Below are positions 16,987-24,368 of a stretch of 64,000 bases of DNA, piece after piece. Origin of the DNA: VAZQ01 sp036557705 (GTDB lineage Bacteria; Pseudomonadota; Alphaproteobacteria; Rhizobiales; Xanthobacteraceae); contig DATBHB010000003.1 of the NCBI GenBank assembly GCA_036557705.1, positions 1-64,000 of the forward strand, read 5' to 3'. The number at the start of each line of letters is the position of its first letter. Positions within the stretch are counted from its first letter, which is position 1. Made by a program: the position numbers and the translations under genes. The notes beneath the pieces were generated by a model. The model searched no databases. It worked only from the letters and a program-made list of their open reading frames with translations, and was not told the origin of the DNA.

Positions 16987-17673
16987 GTGCGCCTCGACCC
17001 AAACCTCTCGCCCAAGCATCGGCGCCTTCCGAAGCCGCTGCGAATTGCCAAAGCCCGGCCGCGATTGTTTGCCTGCGCGGCAATAGGATTGGTGGTGTTT
17101 TTCGCCTTGACGCTGACCGATTGGCGGTTGGCATCTCGCCTTCTGGTCGCCTGGGACGTGTTCGCCGGGCTTTATCTGCTCGTGGTCATGCAGATGATGG
17201 CCACTGCGCCGGTGGAACGCATCCGGGTTCGAGCAAGGCTCCAGGACGAAGGCCGCTCCGCAATCCTGGCCTTGACGGCGACTGCGGCTCTCGCAAGCCT
17301 GGCCGCCATATTGGCCCTGCTCGGCGCCTCCGGACCGCGCGGACGCGAACCGGCCGACCTCATGCTCGCCATCCTCACGATCTTCACGTCGTGGGCGCTC
17401 ACCCACACGATCTTCGCGCTGCACTACGCGCACGAATATTACGACGAGAACCAGCATCGCGGGGGCGGCATGAAGTTCCCCGACGAGGGCGAGCCGGATT
17501 ATTGGGATTTCATGTATTTCTCGTTCACCATTGGGATGTGCGCGCAGGTTTCCGATATCGGCGTGAGCTGCAAGCCTATCCGACGCACGGTCCTTGGTCA
17601 CAGCATCATTTCATTTGTTTTCAATACCGCGCTGCTGGCGCTGACCGTCAACATCGCGGCGAGCGCGATTTAG
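16987..17673 (+). CDS. DUF1345 integral membrane protein
   Basis: 228 aa, GTG start. Membrane segments: LFACAAIGLVVFFALTLTD, LLVAWDVFAGLYLLVVMQMM, ILALTATAALASLAAILALL, LAILTIFTSWALTHTIFALH and SIISFVFNTALLALTVNIAA. The signature block HYAHEYYD, GEPDYWDFMYFSFTIGMCAQ and VSDIGVSCKPIRR identifies DUF1345. It has a charged N-terminal ~30 residues. Function unknown. The antiporter gene begins 9 bp after its stop, so the two are probably cotranscribed and may both serve ion homeostasis. Confidence 0.85.
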   Translation: MRLDPNLSPKHRRLPKPLRIAKARPRLFACAAIGLVVFFALTLTDWRLASRLLVAWDVFAGLYLLVVMQMMATAPVERIRVRARLQDEGRSAILALTATAALASLAAILALLGASGPRGREPADLMLAILTIFTSWALTHTIFALHYAHEYYDENQHRGGGMKFPDEGEPDYWDFMYFSFTIGMCAQVSDIGVSCKPIRRTVLGHSIISFVFNTALLALTVNIAASAI

Positions 17674-17682
17674 TGTAGGTCC

Positions 17683-19287
17683 ATGACGGCCACGGTCCAG
17701 ATCTTTCTTCTCCTCCTCGCGGTTCTGGTCGTCGCCGCACTCGTTGCGCGCCGGCTCGCAATCCCGAACTCGATCGTGCTCGTGCTGGCCGGGGTCGCGC
17801 TGGCGTTCGTTCCCGGCCTGCCGCCGGTGGAGCTGGCCCCGGAACTGGTGCTGCTCGTGCTCTTGCCGCCGCTCATCTATTCCGCCGGCGTGTCCATGAG
17901 CTGGCGCGAATTCCGCTTCAACCTGCGCCCGATTTCGCTGCTGGCCGTCGGCTGCGTACTCTTCACTGCCTGCGCGGTTGCTGCTGCCGCGCATTACCTG
18001 CTCGCTTTTTCCTGGCCGCTCGGGTTCCTGCTCGGAGCCATCGTTGCCCCGCCGGATGTCGTGGCGCCGCTCGCGATTGCGCGGCGGCTTGGGATTCCCC
18101 ATCGCATCCTGGTGGTGCTCGAAGGCGAGGGTCTGGCCAACGATGCCACCGCTCTCGTCCTCTACCGTTTCGCAGTGGTCGCCATCGCCACCGGCGCGTT
18201 CTCCCTGGGCGAGGCCGCTGCCACTTTCGCCGCGATCGTGGTTGGCGAGATCGCCTGGGGGATTGGGGTCGGCTGGCTCAGCCTCAACCTGCGCCGCATC
18301 GCCGGCGATCCGCGGGTCGAAATCGTCATGTCCCTGATCACGCCCTATGTGGCGTTCTGGGCGCCGCAGCATCTCGGCGGATCGGGCGTGCTGGCAACCA
18401 TTGCGGCGGGTCTGTTCGTGAGCTGGAACGGGCCGCTCCTAATCTCGTCCGCGACCCGGCTGCAGGGAATCTTTTTCTGGGACCTGACGATCTACCTCAT
18501 CGAGGGTCTGGTGTTTCTTCTCACCGGCCTGCAGGCGCGCACGGTGATCGAGGAGGTCCCCCCGTTCTCGGTTGCCGACCTTGCCATCGCCATTGCGGTC
18601 ACGACCGCGATTGCAGTCGCGGCGCGATTCATCTGGGTTTTCCCGGCGGCGTATCTGCCCCGCTGGCTGAACCCTTCCCTGCGCCGGCGCGATCCCTCGC
18701 CGCCCTGGCAGCAGCTCGTTGTGCTCGCCTACACCGGAGTTCGCGGCGTGGTGTCACTCGCCGCCGCGCTTGCCATCCCGCTTACCCTGGCCAACGGGGA
18801 GCCGTTTCCGCAGCGCGATATGATCCTGTTCATTACCTTCGGCGTCATTCTCGTGACGCTCGTCGGCCTCGGCTTGACGCTCGCACCGGTGATCCGTGTC
18901 CTCGGCGTAGGCCGTTTCCGCGCCGCCGAGCACCGGCGCGAGCGTGAAGCCGAGCTTGCGGCACGCCACCAGGCGATGGATGCGGGCCTGCGCCGGCTGG
19001 AAGAGATCGCGCGCGAGCGCGGCTTGTCCGAGGAGGTGCGGGCGATCCTGCGCGCGCGCCATGACGCCCGCAAGCAGCAATATCCACGATCGCTCGACGA
19101 CGGCGTCGAACTCGCCGCGCTCGGCGCCAAGCTTCGTCTCGAACTGATCGCGGTCGAGCGCGAACACCTGTTTGGGCTCCTGCGCGACGGCAAGATCACT
19201 GACGAGTCGCGGCGCCGCATCGAGCGCGACCTTGATCTGGAAGAGGCGAGCATCTTCTGCCGCAATGGCGACGACCCGCCGCTGTAG
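17683..19287 (+). CDS. CPA1-family Na+/H+ antiporter
   Basis: 534 aa. About 12 membrane segments from IFLLLLAVLVVAALVARRLA to VILVTLVGLGLTLAPVIRVL, then a cytoplasmic C-terminal tail of about 120 residues rich in Arg/Glu and probably helical (AEHRREREAELAARHQAM). The ion-binding region is seen as LVVLEGEGLANDATALVLYR, with the ND pair of electroneutral NhaP/NHE-type antiporters. VRGVVSLAAALAIPL near residue 350 is the conserved helix with Arg. It exports Na+ or another cation for H+. The transcript end carries a strong palindrome at the stop codon. Confidence 0.9.
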   Translation: MTATVQIFLLLLAVLVVAALVARRLAIPNSIVLVLAGVALAFVPGLPPVELAPELVLLVLLPPLIYSAGVSMSWREFRFNLRPISLLAVGCVLFTACAVAAAAHYLLAFSWPLGFLLGAIVAPPDVVAPLAIARRLGIPHRILVVLEGEGLANDATALVLYRFAVVAIATGAFSLGEAAATFAAIVVGEIAWGIGVGWLSLNLRRIAGDPRVEIVMSLITPYVAFWAPQHLGGSGVLATIAAGLFVSWNGPLLISSATRLQGIFFWDLTIYLIEGLVFLLTGLQARTVIEEVPPFSVADLAIAIAVTTAIAVAARFIWVFPAAYLPRWLNPSLRRRDPSPPWQQLVVLAYTGVRGVVSLAAALAIPLTLANGEPFPQRDMILFITFGVILVTLVGLGLTLAPVIRVLGVGRFRAAEHRREREAELAARHQAMDAGLRRLEEIARERGLSEEVRAILRARHDARKQQYPRSLDDGVELAALGAKLRLELIAVEREHLFGLLRDGKITDESRRRIERDLDLEEASIFCRNGDDPPL

Positions 19288-19320
19288 ATGGGGTCACGGG
19301 CCGCGGCCCGTTACCCCATC
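19287..19320 (+). terminator. Palindrome at the antiporter stop codon, likely transcription end
   Basis: GATGGGGTCACGGGCC is followed after GC by GGCCCGTTACCCCATC, a 16-bp stem with one mismatch. It begins at the last base of the stop codon. There is no following T-run, so a Rho-independent terminator is not proven; it could also be an mRNA-stabilising hairpin. Confidence 0.5.
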
Positions 19321-19328
19321 TACCGAAC

Positions 19329-19374
19329 TTGACTATGCGGTCGGTAGTCTTTAAACTGTAGTACGTGTCCTACA
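19329..19374 (+). promoter_or_regulatory. Promoter and operator of the toxin-antitoxin pair
   Basis: TTGACT at 19329-19334 and TAAACT at 19352-19357 have a 17-bp spacing and resemble a sigma-70 promoter. An inverted repeat TGTAG-N8-CTACA at 19357-19374 covers the expected transcription start, a usual place for an operator bound by a Phd-type antitoxin. The antitoxin ATG is at 19390. Confidence 0.6.
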
Positions 19375-19389
19375 TTTACCGAGCTAGCC

Positions 19390-19638
19390 ATGAAGACTGT
19401 TACTGCTCGCCAAGCCAATCACGAGTTCTCGGATCTGCTCTCACACGTGGAGCGCGGGGAGGAAATCATTATTACAAAGCACAGTAAGCCGGTGGCGGTC
19501 CTGTCTCCTTACCGCCCGCCCATGCTGACCGCCGAACGCCTGAAAGCCATCGATCACGCCATCAAGGTGATGGAGAAGGGACTGCCCTGGGGTGACGTTG
19601 CGCCACCATTCAATCGTGACGAAATGCACGAACGGTGA
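19390..19638 (+). CDS. Phd/YefM-family antitoxin
   Basis: 82 aa. The N-terminal DNA-binding fold is clear: MKTVTARQANHEFSDLL, then HVERGEEIIITKHSKPVAVL, the classic Phd/YefM block. The C-terminal part (AIKVMEKGLPWGDVAPPF) would wrap the toxin. Antitoxins of this family neutralise the toxin and repress their own promoter, consistent with the inverted repeat upstream. The stop overlaps the toxin start. Confidence 0.92.
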   Translation: MKTVTARQANHEFSDLLSHVERGEEIIITKHSKPVAVLSPYRPPMLTAERLKAIDHAIKVMEKGLPWGDVAPPFNRDEMHER

Positions 19639-20087
19639 TGGTCAGCTTCGATACGAATATTCTGTTTTATGCAACGGTGGACGCGCCGCCGAAAAAAGCG
19701 AAAAGAGCTCGCGACGTCATCGCGCGCGCCATGAGAGCAGGATCGAGCATACTGTTGCTGCAATCGCTTGCAGAGTTCAGTAGCGTTGCGATCCGCAAGG
19801 CTCGGATGCCGGTCGAGCAAATACGTGTGGCGATCGATGCCTGGCGCGCGGTACTGCCGGTGCAGGCGGCCGATGACAGTGACCTCACAGCGGCGCTCGA
19901 TGCTGTGAAGACCAAACGAATGTCGTTTTGGGACGCGATGCTGTGGGCCTCTGCACAGCGCGCCGGCGTGCGGCATCTGCTTACCGAGGACCTGCAGGAT
20001 CGGTTTGAACTGCACGGTGTCACGTTCGTGAATCCATTCGAAACTGCCAACGATACATTGATCGACCGGATTCTCCCGCCGCTGTAG
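19638..20087 (+). CDS. VapC-type PIN-domain toxin
   Basis: 149 aa from the ATG at 19638, which shares one base with the antitoxin stop (TGATG); a GTG at 19635 is the alternative. PIN catalytic acids are all in place: VSFDTNILFYA (first Asp), LLLQSLAEFSSVA (Glu), RMSFWDAMLWA (Asp) and LLTEDLQDRF (Asp). The protein is a predicted Mg2+-dependent endoribonuclease. The stop codon TAG lies within the left end of a GTAG repeat, so the last residues or the stop may have been set by that insertion. Confidence 0.92.
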   Translation: MVSFDTNILFYATVDAPPKKAKRARDVIARAMRAGSSILLLQSLAEFSSVAIRKARMPVEQIRVAIDAWRAVLPVQAADDSDLTAALDAVKTKRMSFWDAMLWASAQRAGVRHLLTEDLQDRFELHGVTFVNPFETANDTLIDRILPPL

Positions 20088-20194
20088 CCCGATGAGCCGG
20101 CGGCGGCCCCCCACGCGCCGCCTGGGCGAGATGCGGGTTATCCCGCATATCGGTCTGCCGGGCGCAAGCGCCCGGCAAAGCTCATGCGGGCTAC
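20084..20194. repeat. Palindromic GTAG repeat, family B copy 2
   Basis: 111 bp from GTAGCCCGATGAGC to GCTCATGCGGGCTAC, with inner hairpins ATGCGGG-TTAT-CCCGCAT and TGCCGGGCG-CAAG-CGCCCGGCA. The left end differs by a one-base deletion from copy 1 at 15570-15715. It overlaps the vapC stop codon and ends about 16 bp from the 3' end of the convergent lipocalin-like gene. Confidence 0.85.
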
Positions 20195-20209
20195 GAAGTG
20201 CAGCGATAT

Positions 20210-20722
20210 CTACTTGACCCTCTTCCAGATCACATAGGCGGTGCCCCCGGACGCGCCGGTGGAATTGATCACGGTCAGCTCGTCATTCTCAAGCTTGATC
20301 TCGCGACGCTGCTGCTGCCCGTTGAAATTCGCAAAGGAACTGTATTCGATACGCATGAGGAGAGACTTCCCGGACGCATCCAGGTCGTAAGTACCGTAGT
20401 AGGCAAGCGCGCCTTGGACAACCGCGCGGTTCTCCGCGTCCGTTCCCGTCTGTCGATTGTTGGACGCAAATTTCGGGATATCGGGTTTGATCAAGATCCA
20501 GGCAAAGTGGCCGGCCGCATCCATCATCAGCGTTCCCTTGCCGTTCGGTCCTTGCGGCTCGATGCGCTTGCCATCCGGCATGAGATTGTAGGTGCTGACG
20601 TTGGTCCAGGTTCCAACGAGCTGCTGGCGCAGCGAGCCAGACTGCGCGGTTGCCAGGGCGGCGCCGAAACAGATCCCGCCAAGCAGGGCCATCGTGGTGA
20701 CCAGAACTGTTTTGGAATGCAT
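20210..20722 (-). CDS. Exported lipocalin-like protein
   Basis: 170 aa from the ATG at 20722, preceded by GGGAGGAAG at good spacing. Signal peptide: VLVTTMALLGGICFGAALATAQS. The mature part begins LRQQLVGTWTNVSTYNLMPDG and continues GKGTLMMDAAGHFAWILI and LAYYGTYDLDASG, typical of the lipocalin-like (Lipocalin_5) domain common in soil alphaproteobacteria. Function unknown, possibly binding a small hydrophobic ligand in the periplasm. It converges on vapC. Confidence 0.75.
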   Translation of the reverse strand: MHSKTVLVTTMALLGGICFGAALATAQSGSLRQQLVGTWTNVSTYNLMPDGKRIEPQGPNGKGTLMMDAAGHFAWILIKPDIPKFASNNRQTGTDAENRAVVQGALAYYGTYDLDASGKSLLMRIEYSSFANFNGQQQRREIKLENDELTVINSTGASGGTAYVIWKRVK

Positions 20723-20894
20723 GACTTCCTCCCTCATGGTTTGACCCGTAGATACCGTGCAAATTCTAATCCGGGATAACGTCTGTTTTCAAACGGGATC
20801 CAAGTTCAAGGTACGCTGAGCAATTTCAAGGCTTCAGCGGCGCTGAGGATACGAGTATCGCCGAATGGACCCCATGAAGGGGGCCGGTCGATGC

Positions 20895-21797
20895 TTACTT
20901 CTGGCATACCGGGCAGAAGAAGGTTGAGCGGCCGTTCTGCACGATGCGTTTGATAATACCGGTGCAGCCCGGCGTCGGGCAGGGTTCGCCGGCGCGATCA
21001 TAGACGCGAAAATTATGCTGAAATAATCCAAGCTCGCCGTCTGTGCGCTTGTGGTCGCGCAGCGAGGAGCCGCCGGCCTTGATCGCCTCCCCCAGAACAG
21101 CCTTGATCGCCTCAACCAGCCGCTCGGCGCGCTCGTTGGGCGCGCCGGAGCGCGCGACAATCGTCGAGGCCCGCCGCTTGGGCGAGAGCCGCGCCCGATA
21201 GAGCGCCTCGCACACATAGATATTCCCCAGTCCGGCGACGATCCGCTGATCGGAGAGCGCCGCCTTGAGCGTGGTCTTCTTGCCTTTGCAGGCGCGCGCC
21301 AGCATGGCGGCATCGAATGCGTTGCCGAGCGGCTCGGGCCCGAGCGCGCGGATGAGCGGCTCCTCGTCGAGCCGCGCGCGCGGCACGATCTTCATCGAGC
21401 CGAACCGGCGGGGATCGTTGAAGGTGATCACCGCGCCGTTCGACATGTGAAACACCACATGATCGTGCGCAATATGCTCGCCTACCCTGCCCTCCCCCGC
21501 CCGCGGTGGAGGATAGGGCGGGGGATTTTTTGCAGCTGCTCCGTCGCGAAATACGCGAAACGAGCCCGACATGCCCAGATGCATGAGCAGCACGTCGCCG
21601 GAGGAGACCTCGGCGAGGAGATATTTGCCGCGCCGGCCGAGCCCGGCGACGGTCTTGCCTTCGAGGCGTGCGGCAAAATCCTTCGGCAACGGCCAGCGCA
21701 GGTCGCTCCGGCGCGCCTCGACTTTGACGAAACGGGCGCCCTCCATGGCGGGCTCCAGCCCGCGCCGCACCGTCTCCACTTCCGGCAGTTCAGGCAT
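20895..21797 (-). CDS. mutM: Formamidopyrimidine-DNA glycosylase (Fpg/MutM)
   Basis: 300 aa base-excision repair enzyme for 8-oxoguanine and formamidopyrimidines. The N-terminus MPELPEVETVRRGLEP gives the catalytic Pro and Glu; LGRRGKYLLAEV has the conserved Lys; the C-terminal zinc finger is CPTPGCTG ... FFCPVCQK. A stretch reading AKNPPPYPPPRAGEGRVGE between the strands GSFRVFRDG and HDHVVFHM looks like an in-frame insertion of a GC-rich palindrome (about 21478-21530). It lies in a surface-loop position, so activity may be kept. The gene is divergent from ubiE. Confidence 0.96.
   Translation of the reverse strand: MPELPEVETVRRGLEPAMEGARFVKVEARRSDLRWPLPKDFAARLEGKTVAGLGRRGKYLLAEVSSGDVLLMHLGMSGSFRVFRDGAAAKNPPPYPPPRAGEGRVGEHIAHDHVVFHMSNGAVITFNDPRRFGSMKIVPRARLDEEPLIRALGPEPLGNAFDAAMLARACKGKKTTLKAALSDQRIVAGLGNIYVCEALYRARLSPKRRASTIVARSGAPNERAERLVEAIKAVLGEAIKAGGSSLRDHKRTDGELGLFQHNFRVYDRAGEPCPTPGCTGIIKRIVQNGRSTFFCPVCQK
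21478..21530. repeat. GC-rich palindrome inserted in frame in mutM
   Basis: On the + strand the stretch reads CCTCCCCCGCCCGCGG, then GGAGGATAGGGCGGGGG, an imperfect inverted repeat. It is translated on the minus strand as proline-rich NPPPYPPPRAGEG. The same kind of palindrome is common in proteobacterial intergenic DNA, which suggests insertion rather than ancient protein sequence. Confidence 0.6.
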
Positions 21798-21810
21798 CCT
21801 CGGCTCCGCC

Positions 21811-21946
21811 GTAGGCCGAATTGGAGCTTGCGCTCAAAAGCGCAAGCTCCAATCCGGGGCAGCGCCAGTTCCCGGATTGCGTGATCGCGATCCCAATACC
21901 GTCCTATTCCGAACCAAGGGAGGCGCGATCACGCAATCCGGGCTAC
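21811..21946. repeat. Composite palindromic GTAG repeat, family C, between mutM and ubiE
   Basis: Starts GTAGGCCGAATTGG and ends AATCCGGGCTAC. It contains a perfect hairpin GGAGCTTGCGCT-CAAA-AGCGCAAGCTCC and a 19-bp perfect inverted pair CCCGGATTGCGTGATCGCG (21871-21889) and CGCGATCACGCAATCCGGG (21924-21942). It occupies most of the divergent promoter region of mutM and ubiE. Confidence 0.85.
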
Positions 21947-22012
21947 GAAACGGCACACATAGCGTTGGTTCAATGCGCGCGCTATCTTCTTCGGCCCAGG
22001 AGGGCATCGGCC

Positions 22013-22771
22013 GTGCCGCGCTCCGACGTGACCCATTTCGGTTTTCAGGAGATTGCGCTCGAAGACAAGCAGCGGCGAGTCGATGACGTATTCCGCAGCG
22101 TCGCCACCCGCTACGACCTGATGAATGACCTGATGTCGGGCGGGCTGCACCGGGTCTGGAAGGACGCGCTGGTGACAGCCGTCGATCCACCGCGGATGCG
22201 GCGGGCGTTTTCGCTGCTCGACCTTGCCGGCGGCACCGGCGATATCGCGTTCCGCGTGGTCGCGCAGGGCGGCCCCCTCACCAGAGCAACCGTTATCGAC
22301 ATCAATCCCGACATGCTCGCGCTCGGCCGCGCCCACGCCGCTGAGCGCGGGCTCGACGACGCCGTTTCCTTTGCGCAGGGCAACGCCGAGGCGCTGTCTT
22401 TCCGCGACCGTACCTTCGACGCCGTCGCAATCGCGTTCGGCATCCGCAACGTCCCGCGGATCGAACAGGCGCTAAACGAAATCCATCGCGTGCTGCGCAT
22501 CGGCGGCCGGTTTCTGTGTCTCGAATTTTCCGCAGTCGACGTGCCTGGGCTTGACGCGCTCTATGATTTGTACTCGTTCAACGTTATTCCAACGCTCGGG
22601 CAGGCTGTCACCGGCGACGGCGAGGCCTATCGCTACCTTGTCGAATCGATCCGCCGCTTCCCGCGGCCGGCAGCCTTTGCCGAGATGATCCGCGCCGCCG
22701 GCTTCGGCCGCGTCTCTTATCGGGTCATGAGCGGCGGCATCGTCGCGCTGCATTCCGGCTGGCGCTTGTGA
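22013..22771 (+). CDS. ubiE: Ubiquinone/menaquinone methyltransferase UbiE
   Basis: 252 aa C-methyltransferase of ubiquinone synthesis. The start is GTG at 22013, 8 nt after AGGAGGG. The frame is open further upstream but that part is the family C repeat. Family blocks: VFRSVATRYDLMNDLMSGGL, SAM-binding LLDLAGGTGDIAFR, VIDINPDML, IAFGIRNVPRIEQAL, FSAVDVPGL and MSGGIVALHSGW. The stop overlaps the ubiB GTG start by 4 bp, so both are coupled. Confidence 0.96.
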   Translation: MPRSDVTHFGFQEIALEDKQRRVDDVFRSVATRYDLMNDLMSGGLHRVWKDALVTAVDPPRMRRAFSLLDLAGGTGDIAFRVVAQGGPLTRATVIDINPDMLALGRAHAAERGLDDAVSFAQGNAEALSFRDRTFDAVAIAFGIRNVPRIEQALNEIHRVLRIGGRFLCLEFSAVDVPGLDALYDLYSFNVIPTLGQAVTGDGEAYRYLVESIRRFPRPAAFAEMIRAAGFGRVSYRVMSGGIVALHSGWRL

Positions 22772-24342
22772 TCGCCGCCGTTATCCACCTCGCTCGGCTT
22801 GCCCGCGCTGGATTTGTCTTCGCGCGCGAGGGCGTGTTCGCCCTTGTCGATCCGCGAGCGCTGCCGCTATTCGGCCGCATCGGGCTTCGCCTCGCGCGGC
22901 TCGTCGAGCGGCCGCAACGCGCCGCCCCCGCCAATCGGGTTGCCGCTGCGTTGACCGCGCTCGGCCCGAGCTATGTCAAGCTCGGGCAATTTCTGGCGAC
23001 CCGGCCCGATGTGGTCGGTGTCGCGCTCGCGCGCGATCTCGAATCGCTTCAGGACAAGATGGCGCCGTTCCCGCAGGGAGAGGCCGAGCGCGCGGTCGAG
23101 CAGGGGCTCGATCGGCCATTAGGGCAACTGTTTGCATCCTTCGGGCCCGCCGTGGCGGCAGCATCCATTGCGCAAGTTCACCTCGCCGCGGTGGCAACCG
23201 CGGACGGCCGCCGTTCCGTCGCCGTCAAGGTGCTGCGGCCCGGGATCGAACATCGGTTCAAGGGCGATCTCGACGCCTTCACGTTCGTCGCCCGTACTGC
23301 CGAGCGCCTGTTCGCCGAAGCGCGTCGGCTGCGACTCACTGAAGTCGTCGACACGCTGCGCCGCTCCGTGACCATCGAGATGGACTTGCGCCTCGAAGCC
23401 GCCGCGCTCTCGGAAATGACGGACAACACCAAGGACGATCCGGATTTCCGCATCCCTGCGGTCGACTGGGACCGCACTGCCAAGAACGTACTCACCCTCG
23501 AATGGATCAAGGGCACGCGCCTCTCCGATCGCGCCGCGCTCGAGGCCAAAGGCTTCGACCTGCCGGCGCTCGCACGCGCGGTCATTCAGAGCTTTCTGCG
23601 CCAGGCGCTGCGCGACGGTTTTTTCCACGCCGACATGCACCCGGGCAACCTGTTCGTCGACGACGCGGGCCGGCTCATCGCGGTTGATTTCGGCATCATG
23701 GGCCGGCTCGGCGCCAAGGAGCGCCGCTTCCTCGCCGAAATTCTTTACGGCTTCATCACCCGCAATTATCTGCGCACCGCGCAGGTGCATTTCGAGGCCG
23801 GCTACGTGCCACCCCACCATTCGGTCGAGAGCTTTGCGCAGGCGATCCGCGCCATCGGCGAACCGATCCACAACCGCACCGCCGAAGAAATTTCGATGGC
23901 GAAGCTGCTCACGCTTCTCTTCGAAGTGACCGGGCTCTTCGACATGCGCACGCGGCCCGAACTCCTGCTGCTGCAAAAGACCATGGTTGTCGTCGAGGGC
24001 GTCGCCCGCTCGCTCGACCCCAAGCTCGACATGTGGTCGGTCGCCGATCCGGTGGTGCGGGAATGGATTGAGCGCCATCTGGGGCCGGTCGGCCGCCTCG
24101 AAGGCGCCGCCGAGGGCGCGGTCGAGGTCGGCCGTTTCCTCGGCGAGGTGCCGGGCCTCCTCTCCCGCGGGGCGGCGCTGATCGAGCGGCTCGATGCAAT
24201 CACCCGGGAGGGCCTCATTCTCGCGCCGGAGACGGTGGCGGCGATCGGGCGCGCCGAGGCGCGGCGCAACCGCGCCCACGCGCTCGGCGTCTGGGCGATT
24301 GCGCTGCTGCTCGCCTGGCTGATCTATCTGCTGGTGCGCTGA
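22768..24342 (+). CDS. ubiB: Ubiquinone biosynthesis protein UbiB (ABC1/ADCK-type kinase-like)
   Basis: 524 aa. Atypical protein-kinase-like ATPase that supports ubiquinone synthesis, membrane-attached. The KxGQ motif is GPSYVKLGQFLATRP, the Ala-rich loop is AAASIAQVHLA, the invariant Lys is in VAVKVLRPGIEHRF, the catalytic-loop and metal site are FFHADMHPGNLFVDDAG and AVDFGIMGRLG. The C-terminus ends in a membrane segment (ALGVWAIALLLAWLIYLLV). It overlaps ubiE by 4 bp (GTGA). In relatives the next gene is often coaBC, but here it is DUF4396. Confidence 0.95.
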   Translation: MIAAVIHLARLARAGFVFAREGVFALVDPRALPLFGRIGLRLARLVERPQRAAPANRVAAALTALGPSYVKLGQFLATRPDVVGVALARDLESLQDKMAPFPQGEAERAVEQGLDRPLGQLFASFGPAVAAASIAQVHLAAVATADGRRSVAVKVLRPGIEHRFKGDLDAFTFVARTAERLFAEARRLRLTEVVDTLRRSVTIEMDLRLEAAALSEMTDNTKDDPDFRIPAVDWDRTAKNVLTLEWIKGTRLSDRAALEAKGFDLPALARAVIQSFLRQALRDGFFHADMHPGNLFVDDAGRLIAVDFGIMGRLGAKERRFLAEILYGFITRNYLRTAQVHFEAGYVPPHHSVESFAQAIRAIGEPIHNRTAEEISMAKLLTLLFEVTGLFDMRTRPELLLLQKTMVVVEGVARSLDPKLDMWSVADPVVREWIERHLGPVGRLEGAAEGAVEVGRFLGEVPGLLSRGAALIERLDAITREGLILAPETVAAIGRAEARRNRAHALGVWAIALLLAWLIYLLVR

Positions 24343-24368
24343 GAGCTGGCCGAACCAGGGAAAGCACG

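Noticed and set aside
23119..24279. A 386-codon open frame on the minus strand
   Set aside because: Antisense to ubiB; no recognisable motifs.
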